Source: JAFGLZ01 sp964390905 (GTDB lineage: Bacteria > Planctomycetota > Phycisphaerae > UBA1845 > JAFGLZ01). Taken from it: DNA of 64,000 bases. Location of the stretch: assembly GCA_964390905.1 (NCBI GenBank), contig CAYMLO010000028.1, positions 1 through 64,000 on the forward strand, read 5' to 3'. The translations under genes and the position numbers were made by a program. Positions 1 to 10,200 of this stretch are shown here, piece by piece. Under the pieces are notes generated by a model. It worked only from the letters and a program-made list of their open reading frames with translations. It made no database searches and was not told where the DNA came from. Numbering within the stretch: position 1 is the stretch's first letter; every line of letters begins with the position of its first letter.

Positions 1-246
1 TACCAGATCAACCGCAACCGGCGTGGGTGGGTCGTTGAGCTGGTCAACAACGGCGGCGTGACGAAGCGTCCGCGCAAATCGGCCGTGATCGATCCGGATG
101 CGGTCGCGAACGTCGTCCTGCGGCCGCGATTCCCGGTCAAGTCGGCCCGCGCGTGGCGATCGGCGAAGGCCCTACCTGTCGGCGATGCCATTCGCGTGAC
201 GATTCGACCGGGCGGGACGGCGTTTGTCGAGCTCGTTCCCTTGTAG
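1..246 (+). CDS. C-terminal fragment of an unidentified protein (5' end outside window)
   Basis: The reading frame is open from the first base to a TAG at 244-246, giving the last 81 residues of a protein that begins outside the window. An internal GTG at 58 is in frame, but the codons before it read through smoothly (YQINRNRRGWVVELVNNGG), so it is not taken as the start. The fragment has alternating hydrophobic strands and ends in VRVTIRPGGTAFVELVPL-like beta structure. Such a segment is typical of the C-terminal beta-sandwich of large secreted glycosidases, but no family can be named. The next gene probably begins just after its stop on the same strand, so the two may be co-transcribed. Confidence 0.6.
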   Translation, partial: YQINRNRRGWVVELVNNGGVTKRPRKSAVIDPDAVANVVLRPRFPVKSARAWRSAKALPVGDAIRVTIRPGGTAFVELVPL

Positions 247-268
247 GGGCCTGACGCGGAGTCTTTGG

Positions 269-1354
269 ATGATGCACGTGATGACGGTCGTTGCTGCCGC
301 GACGGGAGCGGTCCTGCTCGGTGCTGGGATGGTGTCTGCCGGGACGGGCAAGACGACGCGACCGGAGCGGTGGACCGCCCAGCGGGCCCTGGCGTGGGCC
401 GACAAGCAGCCGTGGCTGTGCGGGTTCAATTTCCTGCCGAGCACGGCCGTCAACACCACCGAGCTGTGGCAGGCCGAGACGTTCGACCTCAAGACCATCG
501 ATCGTGAGTTGGGATGGGCGCACGAGATCGGCTTCAACACCTGCCGCGTCTTCGTGCAGTATCTGGTCTGGAAGCACGACCCGGAGGGATTGGTGCAGCG
601 GCTCGATCGGTTCCTGACCGTCGCCGACAAGCATGGCATCTCGGTCATGCCCTGCCTGTTCGATGACTGCGCGTTTTCCGGCAGGGAACCCTACCTGGGC
701 AAGCAGGACGATCCCGTTCCCGGCGTGCACAACTCCGGATGGACGTCGAGCCCCGGGCTCAAGCGGGTCACCGACCGGTCCGTCTGGCCTGACCTGGAGC
801 GATACGTCGTCGACCTGATCAAACGGTTCGGCCGCGACCCGCGCGTCGTCGTCTGGGACCTGTACAACGAACCGGGCAATTCAAGGATGGGCAACAAGAG
901 CCTGCCTCTTCTCGAGGCGGCCTTCGACTGGGCCCGCAGCGCCGGTCCGACACAGCCGCTGACGGTCGGCGTCTGGAGCGATCGGCTCGCGGAGCTGAAC
1001 CGCTGTTGCGTCGAGCGGTCGGACGTCATCAGCTTCCACAGATACAGCAAGCTCGAGGCCGTGCGGAAAGCGATCACCGACCTGAAGGTCCACCACCGCC
1101 CGATCCTCTGCACCGAATGGATGTCCCGAAGCCTGGGCAGCCGGTTCGAGACCGACCTGCCGGTCTTCAAGGAGCAGGGGGTTGGCTGCTATTCCTGGGG
1201 CCTGGTGAACGGCAGGACGCAGACGCATTATCCGTGGGGATCACCCAAGGGCGCGCCGGAACCGAAGGTCTGGCACCACGATCTGCTTCGCCGCGACGGC
1301 ACGCCCTATCGCCCAGACGAAGTGGAGGTCATCCGCAGGATCACACGGAAGTGA
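269..1354 (+). CDS. Secreted GH5-like (clan GH-A) glycoside hydrolase
   Basis: The protein has 361 residues and begins with an N-terminal signal peptide (MMHVMTVVAAATGAVLLGAG). A single TIM-barrel domain follows. The motif WDLYNEPGN places the acid/base Glu at about E201, and ILCTEW places the nucleophile at about E283. This order and spacing are those of GH5-type retaining glycosidases; relatives are often labelled cellulase or 1,4-beta-xylanase, so the substrate is open. ATG 269 is preferred over a TTG at 224 because GGAG lies seven bases upstream and the signal peptide then begins correctly. The TTG start would also overlap the preceding gene by 23 bases. It probably acts outside the cytoplasm on a beta-linked glycan. 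Confidence 0.8.
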   Translation: MMHVMTVVAAATGAVLLGAGMVSAGTGKTTRPERWTAQRALAWADKQPWLCGFNFLPSTAVNTTELWQAETFDLKTIDRELGWAHEIGFNTCRVFVQYLVWKHDPEGLVQRLDRFLTVADKHGISVMPCLFDDCAFSGREPYLGKQDDPVPGVHNSGWTSSPGLKRVTDRSVWPDLERYVVDLIKRFGRDPRVVVWDLYNEPGNSRMGNKSLPLLEAAFDWARSAGPTQPLTVGVWSDRLAELNRCCVERSDVISFHRYSKLEAVRKAITDLKVHHRPILCTEWMSRSLGSRFETDLPVFKEQGVGCYSWGLVNGRTQTHYPWGSPKGAPEPKVWHHDLLRRDGTPYRPDEVEVIRRITRK

Positions 1355-1373
1355 ATCCAGCGACCGACGGTGC

Positions 1374-1616
1374 CTACCTGAGGATGTCCGACGGCGACTC
1401 ACCGTCGATCTGCACGACCGTTAGTTCATTGGAGTGAACCCAGCCGATCGTCCCCTCGCGGTCACAAACCGCGACCGTCGTGACCTGTCCTTCCTCGTCA
1501 GATGGCAGCAGGTTACCGAAGAAGACCGAGGGACGGGTGGCCTTGTACATGCCGAATCCGGTCCCGAGCAGGATCCACTCCTGCCCCGTCTCATTGTGCC
1601 TGACCACAACAGCCAT
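1374..1616 (-). CDS. Small conserved-looking protein, function unknown
   Basis: This encodes about 80 residues with no signal peptide or membrane segment. The sequence begins MAVVVRHNETGQEW, has a Gly-rich LLGTGFGMYK stretch, and contains a central ATRPSVFFGNLLPSDEE segment. Regular beta-strand/turn spacing suggests a compact cytoplasmic beta fold. An in-frame ATG lies five codons upstream (1631). ATG 1616 is chosen because GAGGAG sits seven bases before it, and that Shine-Dalgarno would itself lie inside the longer reading. I have a weak sense of having seen such proteins in planctomycetes but cannot name a family. It faces the GH5-like gene tail to tail with a 19-base gap. Confidence 0.6.
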   Translation of the reverse strand: MAVVVRHNETGQEWILLGTGFGMYKATRPSVFFGNLLPSDEEGQVTTVAVCDREGTIGWVHSNELTVVQIDGESPSDILR

Positions 1617-1681
1617 GTGATGGCTCCTCATACAGATGGATCGTCACAGGGCCCAGGCGTTGCTCGGCCGAGCTGGGTCCC

Positions 1682-4600
1682 CTATGGCGACGTCGGCGCG
1701 GACGTGATGCCCCGCTGCCGAACCCGGTCCAACCCATACACCGTCTGACGAACGTTCATGCTGAAGCTCTTGCCCATGCTGCTCGAGGTCGTTGCCAGCA
1801 TGCCGCGCATCATCTCCCGCCAGAACACCAGGTACTTCGGGTCGCCGGTCTGCTCGTGGGCGAAGGCGATGACCTCCGCGTTGAGCAGGCACGTCGCGCC
1901 CCGCCCGCCGCTGTCGCGGTAGTTGGGGGCGCGGCTGATGTAGCGGAACCCCTTGCCGGGGTTCCACGATTCGTTCATCAGCCAGTCGGCCCCGCGGACC
2001 AGCATGTGTCTGACGTCGGGCCTGTCGTTGGGTTCCTGCTCGAGATAGCGCAGGATGCCGTGCGTCAGGATGCCGACGGCGAAGGCCTTGCCCCCAACGA
2101 CGCGCACGCCCGCCGTTTCGCCGATCGGCGCGAGGTGCAGCCAACCGCCCGTGGCCGGGTCCTGGCGTTGGAGACATCGCTCGATCATGATCCGGGCGGC
2201 ATTGAGGTAGTAGGGATTCCCGCTGAAGTTGTAGGCCGCCCCGGCGTTGATCAGCGGCCAGCCGCCGGACCGTTCGATGCCGAAGCTGAAGTTCGGCGTC
2301 AGCTTTCGGGCCTGGTGTGCACAGACGCGCTCGGCCGCATCACGCAGCCAGCGATCACCTGTCAGGGCCGCGTACAGCCAGTTGCCTTGCTGATAGACGT
2401 GGCCCTGGGCGTCCCTCACGCCGTGAAGCATCCGCCGGAACCTCTCGAGGTAGGCCTGGGCTGCCTTGTCATCCGCGCGGAACCGCAGCTCCTCGACGCT
2501 TAGGGCCGTGCCGACGTGATTGAAGCAGTGGGTCCACACCAGGCAGTGCTGGCTCTCCGCAAACGGCGCGTGGAGCATGTCGACGGTGCTGAAGTGACGG
2601 GCCATCTGCAGACCGCGGTTGAAGTAGCGGCGGTCGCCCGTCCGCATCCACTGAAGCCCCGTGCCCCAGGCCAGGTCGTACTCGTTGTTGCCGTAGTTCA
2701 GATAGCGTTCGCCGAACCAGTCGCCATAGTGCATCCAGCCGTAGGTCCGGCGTTTCTCGCGGTCCTTGAGCGTGTTTCGGAACCCGCGCTCGAAGTATGC
2801 TTCATATTCGTCCCACACCCCCGGCGTTCGCGGGAACAGCGGCCGGCCCAGCACCCCAGTGGCGCACAGGTACGCCGGTGGCGCCTGCGGGAGCAGCGGG
2901 TGCGACATCCAGGCGGCGAACCGCAGCGGATCCGGATCGCCGCCTGCGCCCGCCGCGTCGTACCGGACGAACACGTCGTGCTGCGTCAGCTGCCCGGCGC
3001 GGAACAGGTACTTGCCGTCCTTGAACCACGCGTAGAGCCGGGCGAACCATGGATCGCCTTCGCTGCTTGGTTTGCCGTAGGCGTCGGCCGCCAGCGGCGG
3101 CAGCAGTCGCACGTGCACGCCGTCGGGCTTGATCGCGTAGCCGCTCGGATACGTCTGCCAGAAATTGCGGATCAGGACGGTGACGCGCGTCCGGTCGTCA
3201 GCGGCCGCGGCCACGCCGACCGCCCGCTTGCCGTCGGCGGTCTTGCCGCCCGTGCGGAGACGGTGGTGGTTGTCCGTGTCCTGATGGATCCACAACCCCT
3301 CCGCGTCCGGCACGGGCTCCAACGGCCTGCCGTCGAACCCGCCACGGACCCCGCCCGCGCCGTCGAGCGGCACGCGGAGGGCCAGGGCGCTGATCGGTCG
3401 GAACGGCGGGGTCGCGTCATCGTTGCAGACCGATGCGTTGAGGCCGATCGTGGGCTGGCCGTTCCACAATGTCAGCCGGATCAGGTACGCCCAACCGGGC
3501 TTGCCGTCGGGCGTCACCAGCCGGCCGGACCATTTCAGGACCGCGCGCACCGGACCGTTCGATTCCAGCACGATCCCCTCCGGCGATGGCGGGCCGCACG
3601 TCAGGAACGTCCCATCGCCGGTCTCCAACTTGAGATTCGCACCGAGGGCCTTCGCCCGGACGCGCTCGTCGTCGGCGATCTTGCCGTCGCCGTTGCGATC
3701 GATGCCCATGTGGTGAAACAGCGCCGGCGTGGTCTTGCCGACGTCGAACCCCAGCACCCCCGTGCTGACCCGCCAGGCCTGTGGGGTCTCCTGAATCGTT
3801 ACCGTCTTGCCGGGTTGCGGCGCTGACTGCGGCCACTTGGGCTGCGCCTTCAACACGTACGGGGCACCCGTTCCCGAGCTACCGGCTCCAGCGGGGGCCG
3901 AGTTGGCCAGGAAGCTGAGCGTCGCCCATTTGACGCTTCCATCGGGCCAGCGGCAGGACGTTTCGGCCTGGAGCGGAACGGCCTGTCCAGCCGGATCGAA
4001 CAGACGCAGGTCGTCGATCCGGGCCAGCGCCCCTTTGGCGAACGGCATGCCGACGGTCGCAGGCCAGCTCCGGCGGGGGTGGGCGGTTGGCTCGGGAACG
4101 GTCAGCTCGACGTTCAGCGATTGGGTCGGCGGCGGCGTCTTCGGGACGGGTCTGAACCGAACCGTCCGCGGCGTCAGGCGTTTGTCCTTGTACTCGGCGA
4201 GGATCGTGGCCTGGTACGATGCGGTTGGGTCCAGCCCGCGAAGCTGGACACGGTGGTTGCGGCCGTGGTAGGGGCTTCGAATCGTCTTGCCGGCCTGCCC
4301 GACCACGCCGTACTCCACCACGCCGGTTCCCACGACGGCCGTCGTCATCCAACACAGGTCCGCCGAGCCCGGCTCGGGCGACCAGATCTCGACGTGCTCG
4401 ATCGACGGCGGTGGCGGGATGATGGGCTTGTCGGCCAGGTAGAGCTTGTGGATTCGATAGAAACCGACGGGCGTCTGGCAGGTGAAGGTCAGCGTATCGC
4501 CCTTCGTCACCTTCAGCGGCTGCTTGAGGCTGAAGAGCGCCGCCCCGCCGTGCCTGTCGGCGGCGACGATGCAGCCGATTTCTTGGCGGTTCAGGCGGAC

Positions 4601-5368
4601 GACGAGCTGCTCGACGCCGTCGTCATCGTCGTTCATCTGCAAGGCCAGGTAGAACGCGCCGGCACGATCGAAGACGTAGCTGAACCGGTCGCCCGGCTTG
4701 CCTGCCATGATACGGTCGCCTTCGCGCTCGAATCCCACCCAGTCGGTCGTCTTGTGGGCTGGCACGGCGAATCCCCGGCCCTCCCTCTGCAGCCATCGCT
4801 CCAGGCCGTGCCACACCAGATGCCGTTCCACCTGTTGCGCCGAGGCCGGCACCGGGACGAACCGGAGGTAGTCGTAGTACCCCGGTCCGGGTCGGTCCTG
4901 GGGATACGCGTAGCGATCGTCGACCCACAGCTCGAAGCGTCCGTCGGTGACGTGGTGCGTTCCCAGACAGAGTTCGCCAGACGAGTGCTTGAACCACGTC
5001 TTGCCGTTGCGGGAGTAGGCGAGCGCCCTACCCGGGTTGCTTACGTAGACGAGATAGACGCCGGGCTTCAGATCGGTCACGACGCTGTGCAGCGGCGGCG
5101 CGCCCTCCTGCGGTGAGGCGCGATCGGCCGCCACGTGTGGGCTGGCCAGCACGGCCCCGCCGGATCGCTTCCGCTGGATGTCCTGTTCGGTTGTCCAGAG
5201 CATCCACCGATCGTACGATCGCTTGTTCAGTTGCCAGGCCGACGTCGGTGTCGAGATGGCCTCGCTCTGGTAGACGATGCCGGGCGGTTCGACGGCCAGC
5301 GCCGATCCAGGCCACAGGCAACCCGTCACACACGCAGCCCCCACCCACGCGAATCGAGATCGATACAT
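1682..5368 (-). CDS. Secreted exo-rhamnogalacturonan lyase family protein (PcRGLX/YetA-like, PL26)
   Basis: The protein has 1228 residues with a signal peptide (MYRSRFAWVGAACVTGCLWPGSALA). Residues about 30-290 look like beta-sandwich carbohydrate-binding regions. Residues 290-400 resemble an Fn3/purple-acid-phosphatase-type domain (a GVVEYG motif is visible). From about 415 the PcRGLX/YetA-like N-terminal RIFT barrel begins: SLNVELTVPEP, then VGMPFAKG and RWPDGSVKW near 480. The C-terminal 450 residues are helix-rich with many aromatic/His motifs (YGWMHYGDWFGERY, near 876), consistent with an (alpha/alpha) toroid. PL26 enzymes cleave the rhamnogalacturonan I backbone by beta-elimination. The frame stays open upstream to 6337, but that extension is the shadow of the next gene. 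ATG 5368 has GAGGGG upstream and starts the signal peptide. It is probably the last gene of the run that starts at 11155. Confidence 0.75.
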   Translation of the reverse strand: MYRSRFAWVGAACVTGCLWPGSALAVEPPGIVYQSEAISTPTSAWQLNKRSYDRWMLWTTEQDIQRKRSGGAVLASPHVAADRASPQEGAPPLHSVVTDLKPGVYLVYVSNPGRALAYSRNGKTWFKHSSGELCLGTHHVTDGRFELWVDDRYAYPQDRPGPGYYDYLRFVPVPASAQQVERHLVWHGLERWLQREGRGFAVPAHKTTDWVGFEREGDRIMAGKPGDRFSYVFDRAGAFYLALQMNDDDDGVEQLVVRLNRQEIGCIVAADRHGGAALFSLKQPLKVTKGDTLTFTCQTPVGFYRIHKLYLADKPIIPPPPSIEHVEIWSPEPGSADLCWMTTAVVGTGVVEYGVVGQAGKTIRSPYHGRNHRVQLRGLDPTASYQATILAEYKDKRLTPRTVRFRPVPKTPPPTQSLNVELTVPEPTAHPRRSWPATVGMPFAKGALARIDDLRLFDPAGQAVPLQAETSCRWPDGSVKWATLSFLANSAPAGAGSSGTGAPYVLKAQPKWPQSAPQPGKTVTIQETPQAWRVSTGVLGFDVGKTTPALFHHMGIDRNGDGKIADDERVRAKALGANLKLETGDGTFLTCGPPSPEGIVLESNGPVRAVLKWSGRLVTPDGKPGWAYLIRLTLWNGQPTIGLNASVCNDDATPPFRPISALALRVPLDGAGGVRGGFDGRPLEPVPDAEGLWIHQDTDNHHRLRTGGKTADGKRAVGVAAAADDRTRVTVLIRNFWQTYPSGYAIKPDGVHVRLLPPLAADAYGKPSSEGDPWFARLYAWFKDGKYLFRAGQLTQHDVFVRYDAAGAGGDPDPLRFAAWMSHPLLPQAPPAYLCATGVLGRPLFPRTPGVWDEYEAYFERGFRNTLKDREKRRTYGWMHYGDWFGERYLNYGNNEYDLAWGTGLQWMRTGDRRYFNRGLQMARHFSTVDMLHAPFAESQHCLVWTHCFNHVGTALSVEELRFRADDKAAQAYLERFRRMLHGVRDAQGHVYQQGNWLYAALTGDRWLRDAAERVCAHQARKLTPNFSFGIERSGGWPLINAGAAYNFSGNPYYLNAARIMIERCLQRQDPATGGWLHLAPIGETAGVRVVGGKAFAVGILTHGILRYLEQEPNDRPDVRHMLVRGADWLMNESWNPGKGFRYISRAPNYRDSGGRGATCLLNAEVIAFAHEQTGDPKYLVFWREMMRGMLATTSSSMGKSFSMNVRQTVYGLDRVRQRGITSAPTSP

Positions 5369-5460
5369 GTTGGACCCCTCATTGGTTGGACTTATTGGGA
5401 ACCCTAGCCGCACCTGCGGACCGCGCCAAGCGTTGTGTGTGGGCTCGGGCGCATCGCAGG

Positions 5461-6315
5461 TCACGCGGGGGGTTGCAGCGCGATCGGCTCTCCCGGTAGG
5501 GGGGGGCTTGCGGAGTAGACCTCGTCGACGCGGATCCGGCCGATGCGGCCGGCGGGCGTGAGCTGTTGGCCAGCGTAGACGCCTTTGACCTGGTAGGCGA
5601 TGGGGTCCATCGTGATCACCGACGCGGCGATCGGCGTATTTGGTCCCAGCGCTCGCAACCCCGCGTTGTCGTGCCTTGCCCGAAACACCATGCCCTGAGA
5701 CGAGGCGGGCAGCAGCGAGAAGGCGGGTGCGATCTCGGGATGCCCCTCCGGGCCCCGGTACGCGATGACCTTGAGCGCATGGGTCCTGGCGAACTTCTCG
5801 GACACGCGCGGGGGGATCCGCTCGCCCGTCTTTGGATTGCCAAGACCCCGGCGGACGATGAGGGGCTTCATCGCCATGACCGTCAGGAGCTCGGCGGCTA
5901 CGCCCAACGTCGACCGCCGCCAGGCTCCCGTTACGGCTTCGACGTCGATGATGCCCACCCGACTGACGCGGACGTAGGCGTTGTAGCGGAAGATCTCCTT
6001 CTGGTTCATCTCCTCGAGGTACGGACCCGTGTCGATGAACCCACGGAATCGGCCGCGCATCGTCCAGACGCGGAGGTCCTCGGTGAGCACGGCCGCACTG
6101 ACGCGAGCGTCCGCCTCCAGGTTGGCCCGCGTCTTCCACATGAACAGCTCGCCGAAGATCATGGTCCGATCGTCGGTCGCGTCGAGGCTGATGATGGGCA
6201 CCACGTTCGGCTTGCCCGACGCGTCCTGCGTGGCGAGGAACTTGGGCACCATCTCGCCGTGCAGCGCCTCGGCGAGGTCCGCGTCGATCGGGCCGGTGGC
6301 GGCGGCTGTGGTCAT
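5461..6315 (-). CDS. Pyridoxamine 5'-phosphate oxidase-family (split-barrel) flavin-binding protein
   Basis: The protein has 284 residues and no signal peptide. Residues 10-130 match the PNPOx-like split barrel: an initial helix ending MVPKFLATQDASGKPNVVPI, then FGELFMWKT, then an RVWTMRGRFRGFIDTG strand. The C-terminal half repeats a similar barrel-like pattern (GPEGHPEIAPAFSLLPAS), so it may be a tandem split barrel. Such proteins bind FMN, F420 or haem; the cofactor cannot be read from sequence. The start ATG overlaps the stop of the upstream activase (ATGA at 6312-6315) and has GAGGAGG ten bases before it, so translation is coupled. A run of eight C residues lies close to the 3' end (about 5499-5506). 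This tract could slip but would change only the last residues. Confidence 0.75.
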   Translation of the reverse strand: MTTAAATGPIDADLAEALHGEMVPKFLATQDASGKPNVVPIISLDATDDRTMIFGELFMWKTRANLEADARVSAAVLTEDLRVWTMRGRFRGFIDTGPYLEEMNQKEIFRYNAYVRVSRVGIIDVEAVTGAWRRSTLGVAAELLTVMAMKPLIVRRGLGNPKTGERIPPRVSEKFARTHALKVIAYRGPEGHPEIAPAFSLLPASSQGMVFRARHDNAGLRALGPNTPIAASVITMDPIAYQVKGVYAGQQLTPAGRIGRIRVDEVYSASPPLPGEPIALQPPA

Positions 6316-7280
6316 GGCGTCTCGACCTCCTCGGCACGCCGACCCGCGTCGCGTTCCCGCGTCGGGCCGGACCAACGGACGCTCTCGATTCCTTCGCTTC
6401 GAGCCACGTCGGCCCATCGCTCCATGGTGTCGGCCGTCAGCAGCGGCACGCCGGAGAGTGCGAAGGATCGGTCGAGCATCTCGTACTTCGACGTGCACAG
6501 GTTCGAGAACGCCAGCAGATCATACCGCGCCACCGTCGGCACGTGCGCCTTGACGTAGGCCGCGATCCCCCTCAGGTTCTGTTCGTCGTCGGTGTATCCG
6601 GGGATCACGGGCGTACGGATCCAGACCGGCAGCCCCGAAGCCACCACCGCGTCGAGATTGGCCAGGACCGTGTCCAGCGGGACGCCCGTCAGCCGCTTAT
6701 GCTCGTTCGGGTCCATGAGTTTCAGGTCGAACAGCACCAGATCGACGGACGCCAGCACGGGCGTGATCCAATCGGGTCGGGCGAAGCCAGATGTGTCCAG
6801 GGCCACGTGCACGCCCTCCGCGCGGCAGCGTGGTCCGAACGCCAGCAAGAACTCATGCTGCGTCAGCGGCTCCCCGCCGGAGAAGGTCACCCCGCCTCGG
6901 GACGTGGCGTAGAAGGTCCGGTCCTTCAGGACCTCGGTCAGCAGCTCGTCCGCCCCGTATTCGACCCCGACTCGCTCGAGCGCGCCGGAGGGGCATGCCT
7001 CGACGCACTCCCCGCACGCCTCACACCGCTCCCGGTCGATCCGAACGCGACCGTCGGTCAGGCGGATGACGTCCCGCGGACAGGCGGCGGCGCAGTCGCC
7101 GCACCCGAGGCACAGTGTCGGTTGCCACACGGTCTCCGGGCTTGCCTTCATCCCCTCGGGGTTGTGGCACCATGCGCACGCAAGCGGGCACCCCTTGAAG
7201 AACAACGTCGTCCGGATCCCGGGACCGTCTTCGGTGCTGAACCGCTGCAAGTTGAACAGAATACACGTCGGCTTGCTCAC
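6312..7280 (-). CDS. Glycyl-radical enzyme activating protein (radical SAM)
   Basis: The protein has 322 residues and is cytoplasmic. The radical SAM CxxxCxxC cluster motif is C31-C35-C38 (GCPLACAWCHNPEG). Two ferredoxin-type 4Fe-4S motifs follow at C57/C60/C63/C67 and C86/C89/C92/C96, then GGVTFSGGEPL and the usual barrel strands. This is the full architecture of PflA-type activases of the larger, ferredoxin-inserted class. They use SAM to place a glycyl radical on a partner enzyme under anoxic conditions. The frame is open far upstream, but GTG 7280 is chosen because it begins the conserved N-terminus (SKPTCILFNLQRFS) and overlaps the upstream stop as GTGA. No glycyl-radical enzyme lies in this window, so the target is unknown. 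Confidence 0.9.
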   Translation of the reverse strand: MSKPTCILFNLQRFSTEDGPGIRTTLFFKGCPLACAWCHNPEGMKASPETVWQPTLCLGCGDCAAACPRDVIRLTDGRVRIDRERCEACGECVEACPSGALERVGVEYGADELLTEVLKDRTFYATSRGGVTFSGGEPLTQHEFLLAFGPRCRAEGVHVALDTSGFARPDWITPVLASVDLVLFDLKLMDPNEHKRLTGVPLDTVLANLDAVVASGLPVWIRTPVIPGYTDDEQNLRGIAAYVKAHVPTVARYDLLAFSNLCTSKYEMLDRSFALSGVPLLTADTMERWADVARSEGIESVRWSGPTRERDAGRRAEEVETP

Positions 7281-10200
7281 CGGACCCCCATGCACAACAC
7301 CTGACCGCTTGTCGTGGATAGGTACAGCCGTCCGCCCGCAGCGGCCATGCCGTCCCAGGCGGGCGAGGACTCGATCTCGTACGCCGCCGTCTTCTTGCCG
7401 TCCGTCGTGGAGACGGCCCAGAGCAGGGCGCCCTGCTTTCCTTCTAGGGCGGCGACCTGTTCTTCGAGCTTCTCGCGCAGCGCGGGATCGTCGGGGCCCT
7501 TGAAGACCTCTTCCTCGTCGATGAGATCCGGCGGGCCGGCGATGAAGAGCGTCTTGCCTGCCAGGACCATCGCTCGCACGTGCAGGGGGATTTCCTCGAC
7601 CCAACGGCACTTGATCACGGACGGCACGCTGCGTTCCTTGCCGACGAACTTCATGGCCTTGCCGGACTTCCCCTGCACAGACTCGGCGCCTGTGATGACG
7701 CCGTCGTTCTTGTTCCCCGAGTCGTCCGCGGCGTCTCCCTTGTCGAACGAGTAGCAGAGAACGAGATCGGCCTCCTCGCCGGCCGCCTGACCCGGCGGCG
7801 CATGGTGCTTGGCGATCTGGTCAGCGGTCAGTGCCCGATGGTAGATCCTCACTTCGTCGATGACGCCAGTGAACCTAAATGGGGCCTTGTACGCGCCGAC
7901 GGTGCTTCCCTCGTCTGCGCCGATGTCCATCGGCTGGTGCGGGTCGGCCGCGATGAATCCGCCGGCCTTGCCGGTGCCGGAGATCTTGCCGTTCACGTAG
8001 ATCTGCAGCTTCTTGTCGTCCGTCAGGACGCCGGCGAGGTGGACCCACTTGCCTACGATCTTCTCCTTCGCGCCGACCGACTTGACGTCCTCTTTGACGC
8101 GGATGACGAACCGGGGCTTGCCGCCCCTCACGATGAGGGCGTACCCGTGGGAGGCGCCTCCTCTCGCCAGGACCACGCCGTCGCCGTGCTCCGCTTTGAC
8201 CCAGGCTTCCACGGTGAGTGGGCTGCCGGCTGGGTTGAGGCTCTCGGATTTCGCCACACGGATCTTGGATCCCCCGCCCTTGCCTCTCCTTGACGGTGCT
8301 TCGACGCGCGGGATGTCCTTGCTCGTGGCGAACAGACGGTAGTCCAGCGGCGTGGTCCACTGGAAGTATTGCGGCTTGCGTCCGTATCCGTAGACGGAGG
8401 CGTCGTCGAACGCGAGGATCCGACCGGCCGGCGCGTATCGGCCCGCGCGGAAGTACCAGTTGCATCCCGACGAGAAGCTCCGTCCGAACACCCAGTAGGC
8501 CCGGTGGAACCACGACCCATCCAGAAAGCCGGTGGGGCAGAAGAGGTGCGCTTCCTCACCCGCCTGCAGGGCAGACAGCTCGGTCGGGTCCATCGGGGCG
8601 GGGGTGGCCTCGTTGCGGCTGCCGTCCAGGCCGAGCCGCTGGGATCGCATGTAGACGTGCCGGCCGTCGCTTGACAGCACGTCGGGCAGCGCGACGGGCA
8701 TGTTGAGAACCCTGACCCGGACCTGCAGGTTGTCGCCGGTCTCCGGATCGCGGTCGTCCAGGACGGTCTCCGACAGCTTCCGCCCCGTCTTGACGTCGAG
8801 CCGGCACAGACGCAGACCGCCGTCGAGGAACATCGACCTGCCCGCGACGCAGTGGACGACGTCGTCGCAGACGAGCACGCTACCGTGAACGGGCCAGACC
8901 GACTCGACCTGCTCGAACGCGACGAGCCGTCGATCGGCCGGCGCGGCGCGGAACCGCCAGGCCAGCTTGCCGTCGGAGGCGCGCAGGCAGTAGACCCAGC
9001 CGTCGGCCGAACCGAACAGCGCCCGGCCTTCGTAGATCGTTGGGGGCGAGTCCACCCGTCCGCCGGCCGTGTAGCGCCAGACGGTCTTTCCGGAGTTTGC
9101 GTCGAGGGCGTGCACCGTGTGCGTGTCTACGGACGCCAGGAAGACCTTGCCCTCGGCGATCACGACACTGCTGAGTCTGCCCCCGATCTCGGTCTGCCAC
9201 ACGCGCTTCAACTCAGCAGGGACGCTCGTCTTGGTGAATCCGCTCCGCGCCGCGTCATGGCGATACGTGGGCCAATCGTCCTGACCTGCTAACGTCGCGC
9301 CGGTGATCGGCTCGTCATACGCCGGGCCGCGCTCGAGCCTGCCGTCGTCCGACGCGGGCTCAGGCCCCCGTCGCGCCGGCGACTCGGGCGCGACTGCGCA
9401 GAACCCGTTGAGTTTCGATTCGAGGTAGCAGGCGCAACTGTGGGGGGGCGCGTAGATCAGCCCGTTGCACGGCATAATGCCGTAGATGCAGCCGCCCCGA
9501 ACCCAATGATGCGCCTCCCAGTGCTTCGATCGGACGTCGACGAACTCGGTTCCCGTCCTTGCCGGGAGGATGTACCGCTCCGTCGCCTTGGCCCGATAGC
9601 ATCGGTGGTGGAACCAGTAGGTCTCCACGTCAGGCGGGAACTCGCGCTTGATCTCGCCCGTGTACAGGTCGCGCCCCGTAAAGACGCCGGAGTCCTTGCC
9701 GCCCGCGGTCGCACCCGACCACGCCAGCTCGTCGACGACGAGAAGGTCCTCCGGGCAGTTGTGCCCGGATCGGGCGTGTTTGGACGTCCACAGGGCCTCT
9801 CCGGTCTTGGCCGACAGGGCCGTCATCGACCGGTCGCCGCCGGAGAACAGAACGACGTCCTTGTAGATCACGAGCGTTGGCGCAAAGGCTGTTGCGATCG
9901 AAGGACGTCTCGAGACCGGCGGCGAGGTCCACAATACGTCGCCGTTTCGCCGATCCAGGCAGACGACCTTCTCACCATCATGGAACAGCACGCGCTGTCG
10001 ATCGGCCGCTAATGTCAGGGGGACGACCTTGTATTGCTTTCGCCAGAGGACCTTGGCCGCCGCCGCTTGGATGGCCGTGATCGACCGTTCCTTCTGATCC
10101 CACGGCCAGTCGCGCGTGACGCGTCGTTTCGCCTCACCGATCCCCCTGTGCACGGGCTTGTAAGGTTCCCGCTCCGTCGGCAAGGGGTTGACCAGCAGGA

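Noticed and set aside
5369..6337. Upstream extension of the PL26 frame (total 1551 codons from 6337)
   Set aside because: The extra 323 codons are the antiframe-like shadow of the PNPOx-family gene on the same strand. They are Arg/Pro-rich, and the real start at 5368 has an RBS and a signal peptide.
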